From JAZKAR01 sp040389065 (GTDB taxonomy: Bacteria > Pseudomonadota > Gammaproteobacteria > Burkholderiales > Casimicrobiaceae), in assembly GCA_040389065.1 (NCBI GenBank), contig JAZKAR010000031.1, positions 1-64,000 on the forward strand: a stretch of 64,000 nucleotides of DNA, in the 5' to 3' direction. A model generated the notes under the pieces. That model saw only the letters and a program-made list of their open reading frames with translations, was not told where the DNA came from and searched no databases. Both the position numbers and the translations under genes were made by a program. Positions 33,739-43,380 of the stretch are shown here, in pieces (positions within the stretch are counted from its first letter, which is position 1; the number at the start of each line of letters is the position of its first letter).

Positions 33739-36462
33739 ATGGCTGACACACTAAAAATCATTCGTAGTCTGGAGCAAGTATCTACAGGCTATACCGTGTT
33801 CGAACGCGATCAGGTATTGACTGAGCAGCAGCTGAATGGCCTTAGCAGTTATCTTGATGATCAAAGCCGACTCACGCGTGTAGAGCTATTAGGTGTAGGC
33901 ATTGTTGGCGGCTTAAATGTAAAGCTAGAGGGCAGCAAGGTTAAAGTGAGTAAAGGCGTAGGCATCACCACCGATGGCGATTTATTAGTACGCACGGTAG
34001 ATAGCACCTTTGATCGCATCAAGCCTTATGATAAAACAGCACCTGTTTATCTGCCTTTTTATACCAGCGCAGAAACGATGATGGAAGTATTCGAGTTGGT
34101 GCGTGAAGGCGAGAGTGATGTGCGCGCGCAAGCGATGACAACCTTGCCCGGAGCATTGGCAGATAGAGTCGTCGTGATGCTGATGGAAAGCTATGAGAAA
34201 GATCCCGATCTTTGCTCAGGTACTGATTGTGATAATTTAGGAAAAGACGCGCTTCATACCCCCCGCTTATTACTGGTTTCGCGCGATAACGCTAAATTGC
34301 TGTTAACGCAGGTGGCAACCTATAGTAAGGCCGCGCTTACGTTATCTGAAATTGTGGCAGATCGCCCGCAGCTTGCAGGCAGTATTACTAATATGGCGGC
34401 TCTGGCAACGCTTTACCGCAATGCCAGTTCGAATATTCATACCAATCTCATGAATAATATAGGCCAACTCTATACCAAATTGCCCGTGCTGTTAGGTGAG
34501 GTCATGAATGGTAACCCCACTGTAGGTTGGGTAAACCGGCTTGTCACCCTTAAAAATACCTTTGCGGCACAAGATGCGGGTATTCAGTACTACTACGATT
34601 TTCTTAAAGATGTTGCTGAAACCTGGAATAGCTTGGTTGAGCATGCGTTTTATGATCGTAGCGTATTATGCCCCGATATTACTGCGTTTCCTAAGCACCT
34701 GGTGCTGGGCGATTTATCGAACCCTGGGCAATTGCGTACTGAATTATACCCTTCACCCTTAATTAGTAATGCCACTGAAGTACGCGATTATGTGCGCTTT
34801 TTAATGAGGAAATTAAATACACTCATTCAAACCTTTCAAGTGCCTGCTGATACCGCAATTTCTATTACGCCCAGCCGCAGTGAGTTATTTCCTTTAGAAG
34901 ATCGCGCGATACCTTTTTACTATGCGTTTAAAGGTGAACTACCTATTCATAGTGTATGGAATTTTGCTTTAAGCCAACGTACTGCACATAACCGCAATTT
35001 TGGTTATCGTGCTGCACAGTATGGCGGCAGTGTTCGGGCGTTAAATCCGCTTAATTACCAAATAGGGGCGTTTGATTTTTTCCGTATTGAAGGTCATATT
35101 GGGCAGAACATTGATACCGTGATGAATGCTCTTGAAGCGCAAATCATCAACCGTAATTTGCCGTTTACCGTGTGCTCGATTTTATTGCATACCGACCGCG
35201 CCAAACTGAAGCGCCTACCTAAAATTCGCTATAACGATTTGCATCGCATTCATAAGTTAGTACGCTCTGAATTAGATAGTGAAATGGTGCGTGCCGACGT
35301 ATTTAGTAAAGAATATAAGCAGCGTATTAAAAGTGCAGCCTTGAATGGGCAAATTCCTAATGACACCGCCAAACTCACGCGTGCCGATACCTATGATGCA
35401 ACCATTACCGATGCGACTGCTAAAAGCCGCCAGGCGTTGTCTAAAAAACGCTATAGCGAGTTTAAGGCAGATGCCACCTGGAGTACACAGCACGACACCG
35501 CTATTAAAACAGCTGGCACCTTTAAACAAGATTTTGGCGATGTTTCACGTACCGATTATGTGACAGCTTTTGATACTGCCATTGTCAGCAACCATAAAAA
35601 TTGGCTCGACTGGCTAGATATATTAATCAGCGATAAAGATACGAAAGCGAATGATCGGTTTTTATTCACACAATTTTTAAAAAGCCATTCAGGATTAGAG
35701 CATGCCGGCGGCGTTTTGAGGGGCGGTACCTTTGTGGTGGCGTATGATGAAAGTGCAAAAGTCATTGCTGATTTCATGTTGCCTTACCGCTGGGTGGAAG
35801 AGGTGGAAGACGAGCCTGAAGAGCCTACCTTTACCTATACACCTCCTACTAGTATTAAAGAAGGGTTTGTCATGGTAAAACCCATAGAGTGGCAATTTGA
35901 AACGCTTAAGGGCGGTATTCGCAATGAATGGATGAGGGAAATTGATGTTCAGTACAAGTACATGAATTTCTTTCAAGAAAATATTGAGATACTGGGTAAA
36001 GTAGGGGATATCAGAGCGGGCTATACAGGCATGACGGCAAATTATAGAGATATTGTTGCAGGTATTGATGACAAAATGGCCAATTACTATGCTTCCAATA
36101 TTGCCTCAGCCAGCCAGCAGCATGAAAGAATTCTAGAGCTGCTGCAAGATACTGAAACTCCATTAGCCGCCCGCAACAAACTAAGAAAAGAACAAGAAGA
36201 GATTGAGCAGCAGATTGCACGCTCGGTGAATGAAGCCACACAGTATGTTGCAGAATCAAACATGAATCTAACGAAAGGCGGTAATGGCGAACGAACTATG
36301 AGTGTCGTTACGCAAGGCATCAGCCGTGTTTCAAGTGCTACCGCTAAAAAAACGATGGGAGAAGGGTTTAAAGCTGCTCAGCAGAAAGCAGTACAAGCAG
36401 GTCAATTGAGTAAAGGCAACGCTATTGAGCAAATAGCGCAAGCATATAACTTGAGAGGCTAG
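33739..36462 (+). CDS. Large eCIS-associated structural protein of unknown position
   Basis: 907 residues with AAGGAG before the ATG. The N-terminus (TGYTVFERDQVLTEQQLNGL then YLDDQSRLTRVELLGVGIVG and GLNV) is a conserved opening of eCIS proteins found between baseplate and ATPase genes in many loci. The middle is largely helical. The last 150 residues have a coiled coil (LRKEQEEIEQQIARSVNEAT). A role in the baseplate, or as fibre attachment, is a fair guess since no classical tail-fibre gene is otherwise visible. Its TAG overlaps the next gene's possible GTG start. Confidence 0.75.
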   Translation: MADTLKIIRSLEQVSTGYTVFERDQVLTEQQLNGLSSYLDDQSRLTRVELLGVGIVGGLNVKLEGSKVKVSKGVGITTDGDLLVRTVDSTFDRIKPYDKTAPVYLPFYTSAETMMEVFELVREGESDVRAQAMTTLPGALADRVVVMLMESYEKDPDLCSGTDCDNLGKDALHTPRLLLVSRDNAKLLLTQVATYSKAALTLSEIVADRPQLAGSITNMAALATLYRNASSNIHTNLMNNIGQLYTKLPVLLGEVMNGNPTVGWVNRLVTLKNTFAAQDAGIQYYYDFLKDVAETWNSLVEHAFYDRSVLCPDITAFPKHLVLGDLSNPGQLRTELYPSPLISNATEVRDYVRFLMRKLNTLIQTFQVPADTAISITPSRSELFPLEDRAIPFYYAFKGELPIHSVWNFALSQRTAHNRNFGYRAAQYGGSVRALNPLNYQIGAFDFFRIEGHIGQNIDTVMNALEAQIINRNLPFTVCSILLHTDRAKLKRLPKIRYNDLHRIHKLVRSELDSEMVRADVFSKEYKQRIKSAALNGQIPNDTAKLTRADTYDATITDATAKSRQALSKKRYSEFKADATWSTQHDTAIKTAGTFKQDFGDVSRTDYVTAFDTAIVSNHKNWLDWLDILISDKDTKANDRFLFTQFLKSHSGLEHAGGVLRGGTFVVAYDESAKVIADFMLPYRWVEEVEDEPEEPTFTYTPPTSIKEGFVMVKPIEWQFETLKGGIRNEWMREIDVQYKYMNFFQENIEILGKVGDIRAGYTGMTANYRDIVAGIDDKMANYYASNIASASQQHERILELLQDTETPLAARNKLRKEQEEIEQQIARSVNEATQYVAESNMNLTKGGNGERTMSVVTQGISRVSSATAKKTMGEGFKAAQQKAVQAGQLSKGNAIEQIAQAYNLRG

Positions 36463-38048
36463 TGCAGTCGATGGCGCATCGCATTCGCAAACAACGATGG
36501 CTCATCAACGCACCTTCGCAAGAAGCCGCGTTTGAGGTGCGTCAGCAATTGCATCTGCATCTGCAAGAAGTGGTGCTGCCTGCTTTTGAGCGCGCGTTTG
36601 ATGCGCTAGCAGTAGGTGACGATGTAGTAAGGGTTCCTCGCCTCACACTACATGTAAAAGTACCCCATCAACAAGGTCAGGGTGAGGCATTTACAACGCT
36701 GCTAGTTAAAAGTTTAAGTGAGTGCTTAGATGTCGTGCTGCAGGAAATAAAAAGGCAACCCGAGCAATACGCTGTAAGTCGCTTCACTGCCCGAGAACAT
36801 CAACAGACGATACTTAAATGTTATTTGGAATCAGGGCGAGTGGAGAGTGTAAATTTCGAAAGTGCAGCAATCGCTCAGCTACTAAGACGTGAAGCACATG
36901 AATGGATGAAAGCAGACTGTGAGGGCAAGCAGAAGCTGAATTCCTTGTTTGAACAGTTTCAGGGCGATTGGTTAACCCGTTATACCGCTGCCTTTCGTTT
37001 ACTAATGTTACTTGAAACAGGTGATAGGCAGGCGTTGCTGGAGTATCACACTGCGTCTATCGGTGCATTCGCATTACCAGAATCGTTGTCAGTCACAACT
37101 CAAGCGGCAGCACGTGAGTTGCCAGCTATATTACAAGCTCTTTTACATCATGCATCACTAGGGGAAGGATTAAGGCTGCGTATTCAAGCAGCAGCAATCG
37201 CTTTAAACGAGCAAGACACACAGTATCCGCTTGTTCCTACGCTTTCTGAATGGCTTCAGGAAAGCATTAGGCAAGTTCTCGCAGTTTTAACACCTTCGCT
37301 TGCTGCTCCCTTGCAGGCAAGGCTTGAAAGTTTAACGAAAATAAATACAACTGTAGGGAGCGGAAATACGCCATCTGCTGCCTCTCGCCCTTATTCTGTT
37401 GATAACTCGTCTTTACAGCACCTAGCATTAGGTCTTAACACGTCAAATGCCTCTCTTGGTGCATCAGAAAGCGAAGGTTATTTAGCAGGCGATGCTGGGC
37501 TGGTATTAGTGCATCCCTTTATAGCGCGCTTTCTAGAGTTGAGAGGGTGCATTATCAGCGTGCAAGAAGAGGTAAATGAACAGGAAGAACAAGAACGCAA
37601 AGAGAGAGCAGACAAGATAGAAAAACGCCAGCTTGCCGAGGCTCAGTTACCTCGCGCTGCTGCCTTGTTAGTTAGCCTTCTATATGGAACTACAGAATCG
37701 CTGGAGTTTGAGCTAACAACGTTAAAAGTGCTGCTTGGTTTATCTCCAATAGAGCCGTTATTGATCAGTCCGGGTTTACTTTCTAACGAGGATGAGGAAG
37801 CAATTGAGCAGTTGCTACATGCGGTGATTGAACATTGGTCGGCGTTAGGCGCAACAAGCATTGATGGATTAAGAACCTCTTTTTTACAGCGATCAGGAAT
37901 ATTGCGCAAAATCGCCCAAGGCTGGCAGTTAAGCGTGGAACGTAAAGGTTTCGACATATTATTAGGCCAGCTACCCTGGGGAATGAGCATGGTTAAACTT
38001 CCCTGGATGCCTGAGCCATTATTTATTGAATGGGCGGCTGCATCATGA
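36462..38048 (+). CDS. eCIS tape-measure-family protein
   Basis: 528 residues from a GTG that overlaps the previous stop; an ATG at 36471 is the alternative. The start HRIRKQRWLINAPSQEAAFE and VRQQLHLHLQEVVLPAFERA resembles the family annotated as contractile injection system tape measure protein, whose first 80 residues are the diagnostic part. The rest is helical, with a Pro/Ser-poor linker and a charged EEVNEQEEQERKERADKIEK helix around 370-390. The name is a family label; the protein may act in assembly of the tube rather than as a classical ruler. It overlaps the ATPase gene by four bases. Confidence 0.72.
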   Translation: MQSMAHRIRKQRWLINAPSQEAAFEVRQQLHLHLQEVVLPAFERAFDALAVGDDVVRVPRLTLHVKVPHQQGQGEAFTTLLVKSLSECLDVVLQEIKRQPEQYAVSRFTAREHQQTILKCYLESGRVESVNFESAAIAQLLRREAHEWMKADCEGKQKLNSLFEQFQGDWLTRYTAAFRLLMLLETGDRQALLEYHTASIGAFALPESLSVTTQAAARELPAILQALLHHASLGEGLRLRIQAAAIALNEQDTQYPLVPTLSEWLQESIRQVLAVLTPSLAAPLQARLESLTKINTTVGSGNTPSAASRPYSVDNSSLQHLALGLNTSNASLGASESEGYLAGDAGLVLVHPFIARFLELRGCIISVQEEVNEQEEQERKERADKIEKRQLAEAQLPRAAALLVSLLYGTTESLEFELTTLKVLLGLSPIEPLLISPGLLSNEDEEAIEQLLHAVIEHWSALGATSIDGLRTSFLQRSGILRKIAQGWQLSVERKGFDILLGQLPWGMSMVKLPWMPEPLFIEWAAAS

Positions 38049-39418
38049 ACACACAGGTTTGGATGGCGAATATACACGATCTTGAGGCTGAACTCGATTG
38101 GCTGAGCCAAGTGCTTCAAGCACGTTTAAAGGGATATTTTACTGATCCTTCCGTAAGCGTAGCGTTCCCTAATAATGATTTGCTGCCACCCTCATTAGAA
38201 GAAAGTGTTTCACCTTATGCCAACTTTATTAAATCGCATACGTTTGATGCCACTGATCGCCTATTAATTATCTTAGCATTGACCCCTTATCTTCGCCCTC
38301 AACTATTAGATGTGTTCTGGTCGCGCAATGAAATTACCCAACGAGGGTTTACAGAGTTTGGCGGTGCGCAAGGTGCTGCCCATGGCGGATTTTTGCCCAC
38401 GTGTGAAACAGCCATCTTTTTGGTAGGCAGTGATCAGTTAGAAAGCCGATTTGCAACACTGCATCGCTTAGATCCGAATGAAAAACTTGCTCGTTTAGAA
38501 GTCATGCATTGCGTGCCAACGTCTACCAGTGAACCTGGTTTTAATGGGCTTTTACAGGTAACGCGCCGCTTTTTAGGCGTGGTAACGCATGGCGTGGAGC
38601 ATGAGCCGTCGTTTGATCAAAGCTTTCCGGCAAGGCGTGTACACACCACGCTTGAATGGAAAGATCTTGTCTTGCCTGCATCTACTCTTGAACAACTAAA
38701 TGAAGTGCAAAGCTGGCTGAAGCATGGCGCTACGTTGCTCCATGATTGGGGAATGGAAGGTAAATTAAGGCCAGGCTATACAAGCTTATTCTGCGGGCCT
38801 CCCGGTACGGGTAAAACGCTTTCGGCCTGCTTGTTAGGAAAATTATGCGGCTGCGAACTCTATAAAATTGATCTATCGATGGTGGTATCAAAATACATAG
38901 GGGAAACAGAAAAGAATTTAGCACGCATTTTTGATCAGGCAGAGCATCGAGGCTGGATATTATTTTTTGATGAGGCCGATGCGTTATTTGGAAAACGTAC
39001 GCGAGTCGATGATGCTCACGACCGCTATGCGAACCAAGAAGTAAGTTTTTTATTGCAGCGTATTGAAGAGTTTGATGGGGTGGTGATTCTTGCATCGAAT
39101 CTTAAGCACAATATTGATGATGCTTTTTTACGCCGTTTTCAATCGGTTGTGCAGTTTCCGATGCCGCGTGCTCCTGAGCGGTTGCGCCTTTGGCGTGAGG
39201 CATTTCCTGAAAGAGTAAGGCTTGAAGAGTCGCTTGATTTACCCCGACTAGCTGAGCGGCACGAGCTTTCAGGCGGCACAATTATGAATGTGGTGCGTTA
39301 TGCATCGCTTCGTGCTGTTTCTCGGGCAACGACTTCTAATGGCCCTGCAAGAATTTTGGCAGACGATGTTGAGGAAGGCATCCGGCGCGAACTCATGAAG
39401 GAGGGGCGTGCTTTTTAG
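38045..39418 (+). CDS. eCIS AAA+ ATPase (Afp15-like)
   Basis: 457 residues from the ATG at 38045 (ATGA overlap with the upstream stop); an ATG at 38030 is less likely. Walker A GPPGTGKT is at 251-258 and Walker B ILFFDEADALFGKR near 302-315. The second region of homology, DAFLRRFQSVVQFPMP, contains the arginine finger region. AAA+ ATPases are universal in eCIS loci and are thought to assist assembly or cargo loading in the producing cell. The N-terminal 230 residues are family-typical. It is the last gene before the palindromic block that precedes the DUF4157 gene. Confidence 0.92.
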   Translation: MNTQVWMANIHDLEAELDWLSQVLQARLKGYFTDPSVSVAFPNNDLLPPSLEESVSPYANFIKSHTFDATDRLLIILALTPYLRPQLLDVFWSRNEITQRGFTEFGGAQGAAHGGFLPTCETAIFLVGSDQLESRFATLHRLDPNEKLARLEVMHCVPTSTSEPGFNGLLQVTRRFLGVVTHGVEHEPSFDQSFPARRVHTTLEWKDLVLPASTLEQLNEVQSWLKHGATLLHDWGMEGKLRPGYTSLFCGPPGTGKTLSACLLGKLCGCELYKIDLSMVVSKYIGETEKNLARIFDQAEHRGWILFFDEADALFGKRTRVDDAHDRYANQEVSFLLQRIEEFDGVVILASNLKHNIDDAFLRRFQSVVQFPMPRAPERLRLWREAFPERVRLEESLDLPRLAERHELSGGTIMNVVRYASLRAVSRATTSNGPARILADDVEEGIRRELMKEGRAF

Positions 39419-39458
39419 TTTTAGACGATTGCTTAATAGGTTTTATATCAATCTTTGT

Positions 39459-39612
39459 TTCCCTCTCCCCTTGAGGGAGAGGGTAGGGTGAGGGGTATGA
39501 TACGTAGCGCACACATATTATGTTTTTTTAAAATCGTTTTATTGATAAAAAACGATTTTTTATTGCTTATAAAACCCCTCACCCTAGCCCTCTCCCTCAA
39601 GGGTAGAGGGAA
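39459..39612. repeat. CCCTCTCCC-type palindromic repeat, left of DUF4157 gene
   Basis: Arms containing CCCTCTCCCCTTGAGGGAGA and GGTAGGGTGAGGGG pair with ACCCCTCACCCTAGCCCTCT onward. An inner hairpin AAAATCGTTTT/AAAACGATTTTTT lies within. The CCCTCACCCTAACCCTCTCCC type of repeat is widespread in bacterial chromosomes. The inner hairpin with its T run could end the upstream transcript. Confidence 0.82.
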
Positions 39613-39662
39613 TAATACCTTTCAAATTTTAACAATATTAATAGGTATTCAGCCGAGGTATT

Positions 39663-42600
39663 ATGTTAACTAACTCCTCGAAACTCGTTAATCGTGCAGA
39701 AAATGCAAAATCTGCTATTACACTCGTCCCTGCTGCAGCTTCACAACCTATCGCGGTAAAAAGCCCTTCACATGTGGCGCAGTTATCGGGTGTATTAAAG
39801 GTGTCTTCGCCGAGTGACCCTGCAGAGCGTGAGGCAGAATCAACCGCACAGCGTGTTATGCGCATACCTGATGCCCAAGTGCCTTCTATGGCTAATATAG
39901 CTACAGGCGCTCTTCCTTCATCACGTCAGATTATGATGCCAGGCGCAAGTCAGGCAAGCTCATCGAGTGTAATAAGCCCAGCGAGTGTGATGCGATTACC
40001 GCACTCATCCGTATTATCGCGCCTAGCCAATTGTATTATTCAACGAGAACCTACTGAACCAAAAGAAGCGAAGCAAGGCGGCGCGCCCGTAGCCTCCTCT
40101 TTATTAGCATCGCAGATCGCTAGCCAGTCAGGAGATGCTCCGTTACCGCCTAGTGTAAGACAGTTTATGGAGCCTCGTTTTGGTGCTGATTTTTCAAATG
40201 TTCGCATTCATACGGGAGAGCGAGCAGGGCAGATGAGCCGCCAAGTCAATGCACGAGCGTTTACTGTAGGCAACCAGATTTTCTTTGGAGCAGGGCATTA
40301 TCAACCCGATAGCCCAGATGGACGTGAGCTAATTGCTCACGAGCTGACGCATACTATTCAACAAGGGGGCGCGTCACAGAAAAAGAATACAGAACCCGCC
40401 GTTCAACGTAGCGTTGATCTTACTGTGGCGCAATTTAGCCCTCCAGAAATACAGCGTTGGGGCTTACCAAGCCTGAGTCTACCTAACCCTTTAAATTACA
40501 TTGCTGACAAAGCTAATCTGATTCCTGGCTTTCGTATGTTTACGATTGTGCTGGGGGTGAACCCCATTAATATGAGCAGTGTTGATAGAAGCCCCGGTAA
40601 TATTCTGCGTGCTGTGATTGAGTTTGTACCAGGTGCGAGTTTTTTTACACAAGCATTAGAGAATCATGGCGTATTTGATAAGGTAGGCAATTGGGTAGCT
40701 CAACAAATTGCTAGCTTAGGATTAGTCGGCAGTGCCATTAAACAAGCCGTTAGCGATTTTATTCGCTCGTTAAGCCCTGGCGATTTGCTTGATTTAGGTG
40801 GCGCGTGGGATCGTGCTAAACGCATTTTTACTGCACCCATCGATCAAATTATTAATTTTGTTAAAGGCCTGGCTACCGGCATTATTAACTTTATCAAAGA
40901 TGCCATTCTCAAACCGTTAGCAGCGCTAGCAAAGGGCACTCCCGCCTACGATTTGTTGTGTGCCGTGTTAGGGAAAGACCCTGTAACGGGTGAGTCGGTA
41001 CCGCAAGATGCTGAAGCGCTGATTGGCGGCTTTATGAAGCTGATTGGTCAACAAGATGTATGGGCCAAAATGAAAACGGCGAATGCTGTGCCGCGTGCGT
41101 TTGCGTGGTTTAACAGTGCATTATCAGCCGTTAAAGGCTTTGTGCAACAAGTGCCTACGTTGTTTATCAATGCGTTTAAATCGCTTGTTATTATGGATAT
41201 CGTACTGGTGCCACGCGCTTTCGCTAAAATTGCCGGAGTGTTTGGCGGTTTTGTTGGCAGTTTTATGAGTTGGGCTGGCAATGCAGTTTGGAACTTACTT
41301 GAAATTATCTTTGATGTCATTAGCCCAGGCGCATTAGGCTATGTAAAGCGCACAGGCGCTGCTCTTAAAAGTATTTTGAAAAATCCGCTTCCTTTTGTTG
41401 GCAATTTAGTGAATGCTGCGAAGTTAGGGTTTCAAAATTTCGCCGGGCGCTTTGGCGGACACTTAAAAGCAGGGTTAATCGACTGGCTTACAGGCTCGTT
41501 GCCCGGTGTATACATTCCCCGAGCGTTTTCGTTAGGCGAAATTGTTAAGTTTGTTTTCTCAGTATTAGGGCTTACCTGGCAAAATGTACGCCAAAAATTA
41601 GTGAAAGTGGTGGGTGAGCCTGCGGTAGCTGCGATGGAAGTTGGTTTTGATATTGTTAAGACATTAGTGACGCAAGGGCCAGCAGCAGCGTGGGATAAAA
41701 TTAAAGATGCGCTATCGAATCTGCAAGACATGGTGATTGGCGGCATTACTGATTTTGTTGTTGATATGGTCGTGAAAAAAGCAGTGCCTAAAATGGTAGC
41801 CATGTTTATTCCTGGTGCTGGGTTTATTTCAGCCATTTTGTCGATTTACGATACCGTGATGGTATTCGTGAATAAAATTTCAAAAATTATTCAAGTGGTA
41901 ACGGGTTTTATCAATTCAATTACTGCCATTGCAGCAGGTAATATTGCAGCAGCAGCAAGTAAAGTAGAAAGTACCTTAGCAGGCTTACTCTCATTAGCCA
42001 TTAATTTTCTGGCAGGTTTTGCCGGCCTAGGCAAAGTGGCTGATAAAGTCATGGGGGTCATTAATAAAGTACGTGCGCCTGTTGATAAGGCCTTAGATAG
42101 CCTGATTAAATGGATTGTAACAATGGCGAAGAAGCTGTTCGCTAAAGTATTCGGTAAAGATAAAAAAGATGAACGTACTGAAGAGCAGAAAAAACAAGAT
42201 CTAAATAAGGGTTTGGCTGACGCAGCAAAGGTGATTGCAGACCCCAAAACACCGCCAAAAAAAATCGAAGCAGCGTTAAATAAAATTAAATCTAAATATA
42301 AAATGACGGCGTTGACCTTGGTCACTGATGCAACGACAAAAGATGGAAAAACCGTTCACGTACATGGAGAAATCAATCCAACAGGTAATACGCCTACGGC
42401 TCCTTTAACAGTCACTTTACCTGTCAAAGCGGGTGATGAAGTGCTAGTACAGTTTTCGGGGCAATGGCAAATTTCTACGGTATCAAAAATTGATCTCGAT
42501 GCAGAAATTGTATGGTGTGATATCAGCGGTGGCGGAAAACGCGGCATGCCGTTTGCTATTGTGATTGCAAGTTTTGGTGCTACTGACCCTGATGTTATCG

Positions 42601-42938
42601 CACCGTTTAATAAGTCAGCGAAAGGTAAATCTTCTAACCCCTATGCAGGCATTCCTGATATTGCAGGAGTCGGGCCTAAAAAAGATTTTACGGCAACGCA
42701 AAAGGCTGTAATTATTGCAGCTAATCTTAAAAATAATGGCGGAGTGCTGAAATCAGATAAAGGGGGCGCTGTGCTTGTGCCTTCTGTAGCACGCCAGCCA
42801 GGCGTAAAAGTAGACCCTAGCGCCGCAGAAATCGACCATGATTATCCGCGCTCACGCGGCGGCTGGAATACCTATGCCAATGCGATTGTATTAGGAAACC
42901 GTGCCAACATAGCCAAGAGTAATAAATTGATGCCTTGA
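39663..42938 (+). CDS. DUF4157 (eCIS core) protein with C-terminal HNH nuclease-like domain
   Basis: 1091 residues. The first 155 are a low-complexity leader. The eCIS-associated DUF4157 domain (about 158-242) has SVRQFMEPRFGADFSNVRIH then ANGQ-like TVGNQIFFGAGHY and the metalloprotease-like LIAHELTHTIQQGG. The middle (260-800) is hydrophobic and helical, resembling membrane-active or packing segments. The end (about 1000-1091) matches polymorphic-toxin HNH nucleases: TQKAVIIAANLKNNGG, then AEIDHDYPRSRGGWNTYANA and NRANIAKSNK, with EIDHDYPRS the metal-site core. DUF4157 is known as a carrier domain in eCIS effectors. A DNase role is inferred. Flanked on both sides by the same palindromic repeat. 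Confidence 0.85.
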   Translation: MLTNSSKLVNRAENAKSAITLVPAAASQPIAVKSPSHVAQLSGVLKVSSPSDPAEREAESTAQRVMRIPDAQVPSMANIATGALPSSRQIMMPGASQASSSSVISPASVMRLPHSSVLSRLANCIIQREPTEPKEAKQGGAPVASSLLASQIASQSGDAPLPPSVRQFMEPRFGADFSNVRIHTGERAGQMSRQVNARAFTVGNQIFFGAGHYQPDSPDGRELIAHELTHTIQQGGASQKKNTEPAVQRSVDLTVAQFSPPEIQRWGLPSLSLPNPLNYIADKANLIPGFRMFTIVLGVNPINMSSVDRSPGNILRAVIEFVPGASFFTQALENHGVFDKVGNWVAQQIASLGLVGSAIKQAVSDFIRSLSPGDLLDLGGAWDRAKRIFTAPIDQIINFVKGLATGIINFIKDAILKPLAALAKGTPAYDLLCAVLGKDPVTGESVPQDAEALIGGFMKLIGQQDVWAKMKTANAVPRAFAWFNSALSAVKGFVQQVPTLFINAFKSLVIMDIVLVPRAFAKIAGVFGGFVGSFMSWAGNAVWNLLEIIFDVISPGALGYVKRTGAALKSILKNPLPFVGNLVNAAKLGFQNFAGRFGGHLKAGLIDWLTGSLPGVYIPRAFSLGEIVKFVFSVLGLTWQNVRQKLVKVVGEPAVAAMEVGFDIVKTLVTQGPAAAWDKIKDALSNLQDMVIGGITDFVVDMVVKKAVPKMVAMFIPGAGFISAILSIYDTVMVFVNKISKIIQVVTGFINSITAIAAGNIAAAASKVESTLAGLLSLAINFLAGFAGLGKVADKVMGVINKVRAPVDKALDSLIKWIVTMAKKLFAKVFGKDKKDERTEEQKKQDLNKGLADAAKVIADPKTPPKKIEAALNKIKSKYKMTALTLVTDATTKDGKTVHVHGEINPTGNTPTAPLTVTLPVKAGDEVLVQFSGQWQISTVSKIDLDAEIVWCDISGGGKRGMPFAIVIASFGATDPDVIAPFNKSAKGKSSNPYAGIPDIAGVGPKKDFTATQKAVIIAANLKNNGGVLKSDKGGAVLVPSVARQPGVKVDPSAAEIDHDYPRSRGGWNTYANAIVLGNRANIAKSNKLMP

Positions 42939-42948
42939 GGTAAGCAGC

Positions 42949-43171
42949 TAATCTATACACACATCTTGCCAACAGCTTGATTTTATTCCCTCGCCCCTTG
43001 AGGGAGAGGGCTAGGATGAGGGGGCTGGTAAATGAACCCAAGAAATAGTTTTTACCTTTAATATGTCGATTAGTTGTATGTAAAACAATTTTTTAGATAA
43101 TTTTAACGCCCCCTCATCCTAACCCTCTCCCACGAGGGGAGAAGGAATATAAAAAATGTGTGCATAGATTA
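42949..43171. repeat. CCCTCTCCC-type palindromic repeat, right of DUF4157 gene
   Basis: The arms ATTCCCTCGCCCCTTGAGGG and CCCACGAGGGGAGAAGGAAT, with GGGCTAGGATGAGGGGG against CCCCCTCATCCTAACCC, enclose an AT-rich centre. Outer arms AATCTATACACACAT and ATGTGTGCATAGATT extend the structure. It is the same family as the repeat at 39459-39612. Confidence 0.82.
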
Positions 43172-43380
43172 AGGTAAGCAGTTAAATGTAAATATTTGAA
43201 AATGATAAGATTTATTATTCAGGAAATTAATTAGATGAAATTTAATGCCTTTTTATAAATGTGTCACCATTACGTATTCTCACTATCAGTTATAAGAAGT
43301 CGCATAATCTAAGTTATGTTAAATTCATTGGTGTTTGCAGAATAAAATAGCTCGCTTAAACACGAAAAAAGGGGAGAATA

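Noticed and set aside
37643..38119. 158-codon minus-strand frame across the tape-measure and ATPase genes
   Set aside because: It spans the junction of two coupled genes on the other strand and has no domain or ribosome-binding site.
39455..39673. 72-codon frame over the palindromic repeat before the DUF4157 gene
   Set aside because: It is composed mainly of the repeat arms and has no ribosome-binding site.
41891..42325. 144-codon minus-strand frame inside the DUF4157 gene
   Set aside because: It is opposite the hydrophobic Ala-rich part of the real gene, which leaves long open antisense frames by chance.
18606..42938. Type VI secretion system
   Set aside because: There is no TssB/TssC pair and no TssJLM membrane complex or ClpV. 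DUF4255, Afp12-like and DUF4157 proteins identify an extracellular injection system.
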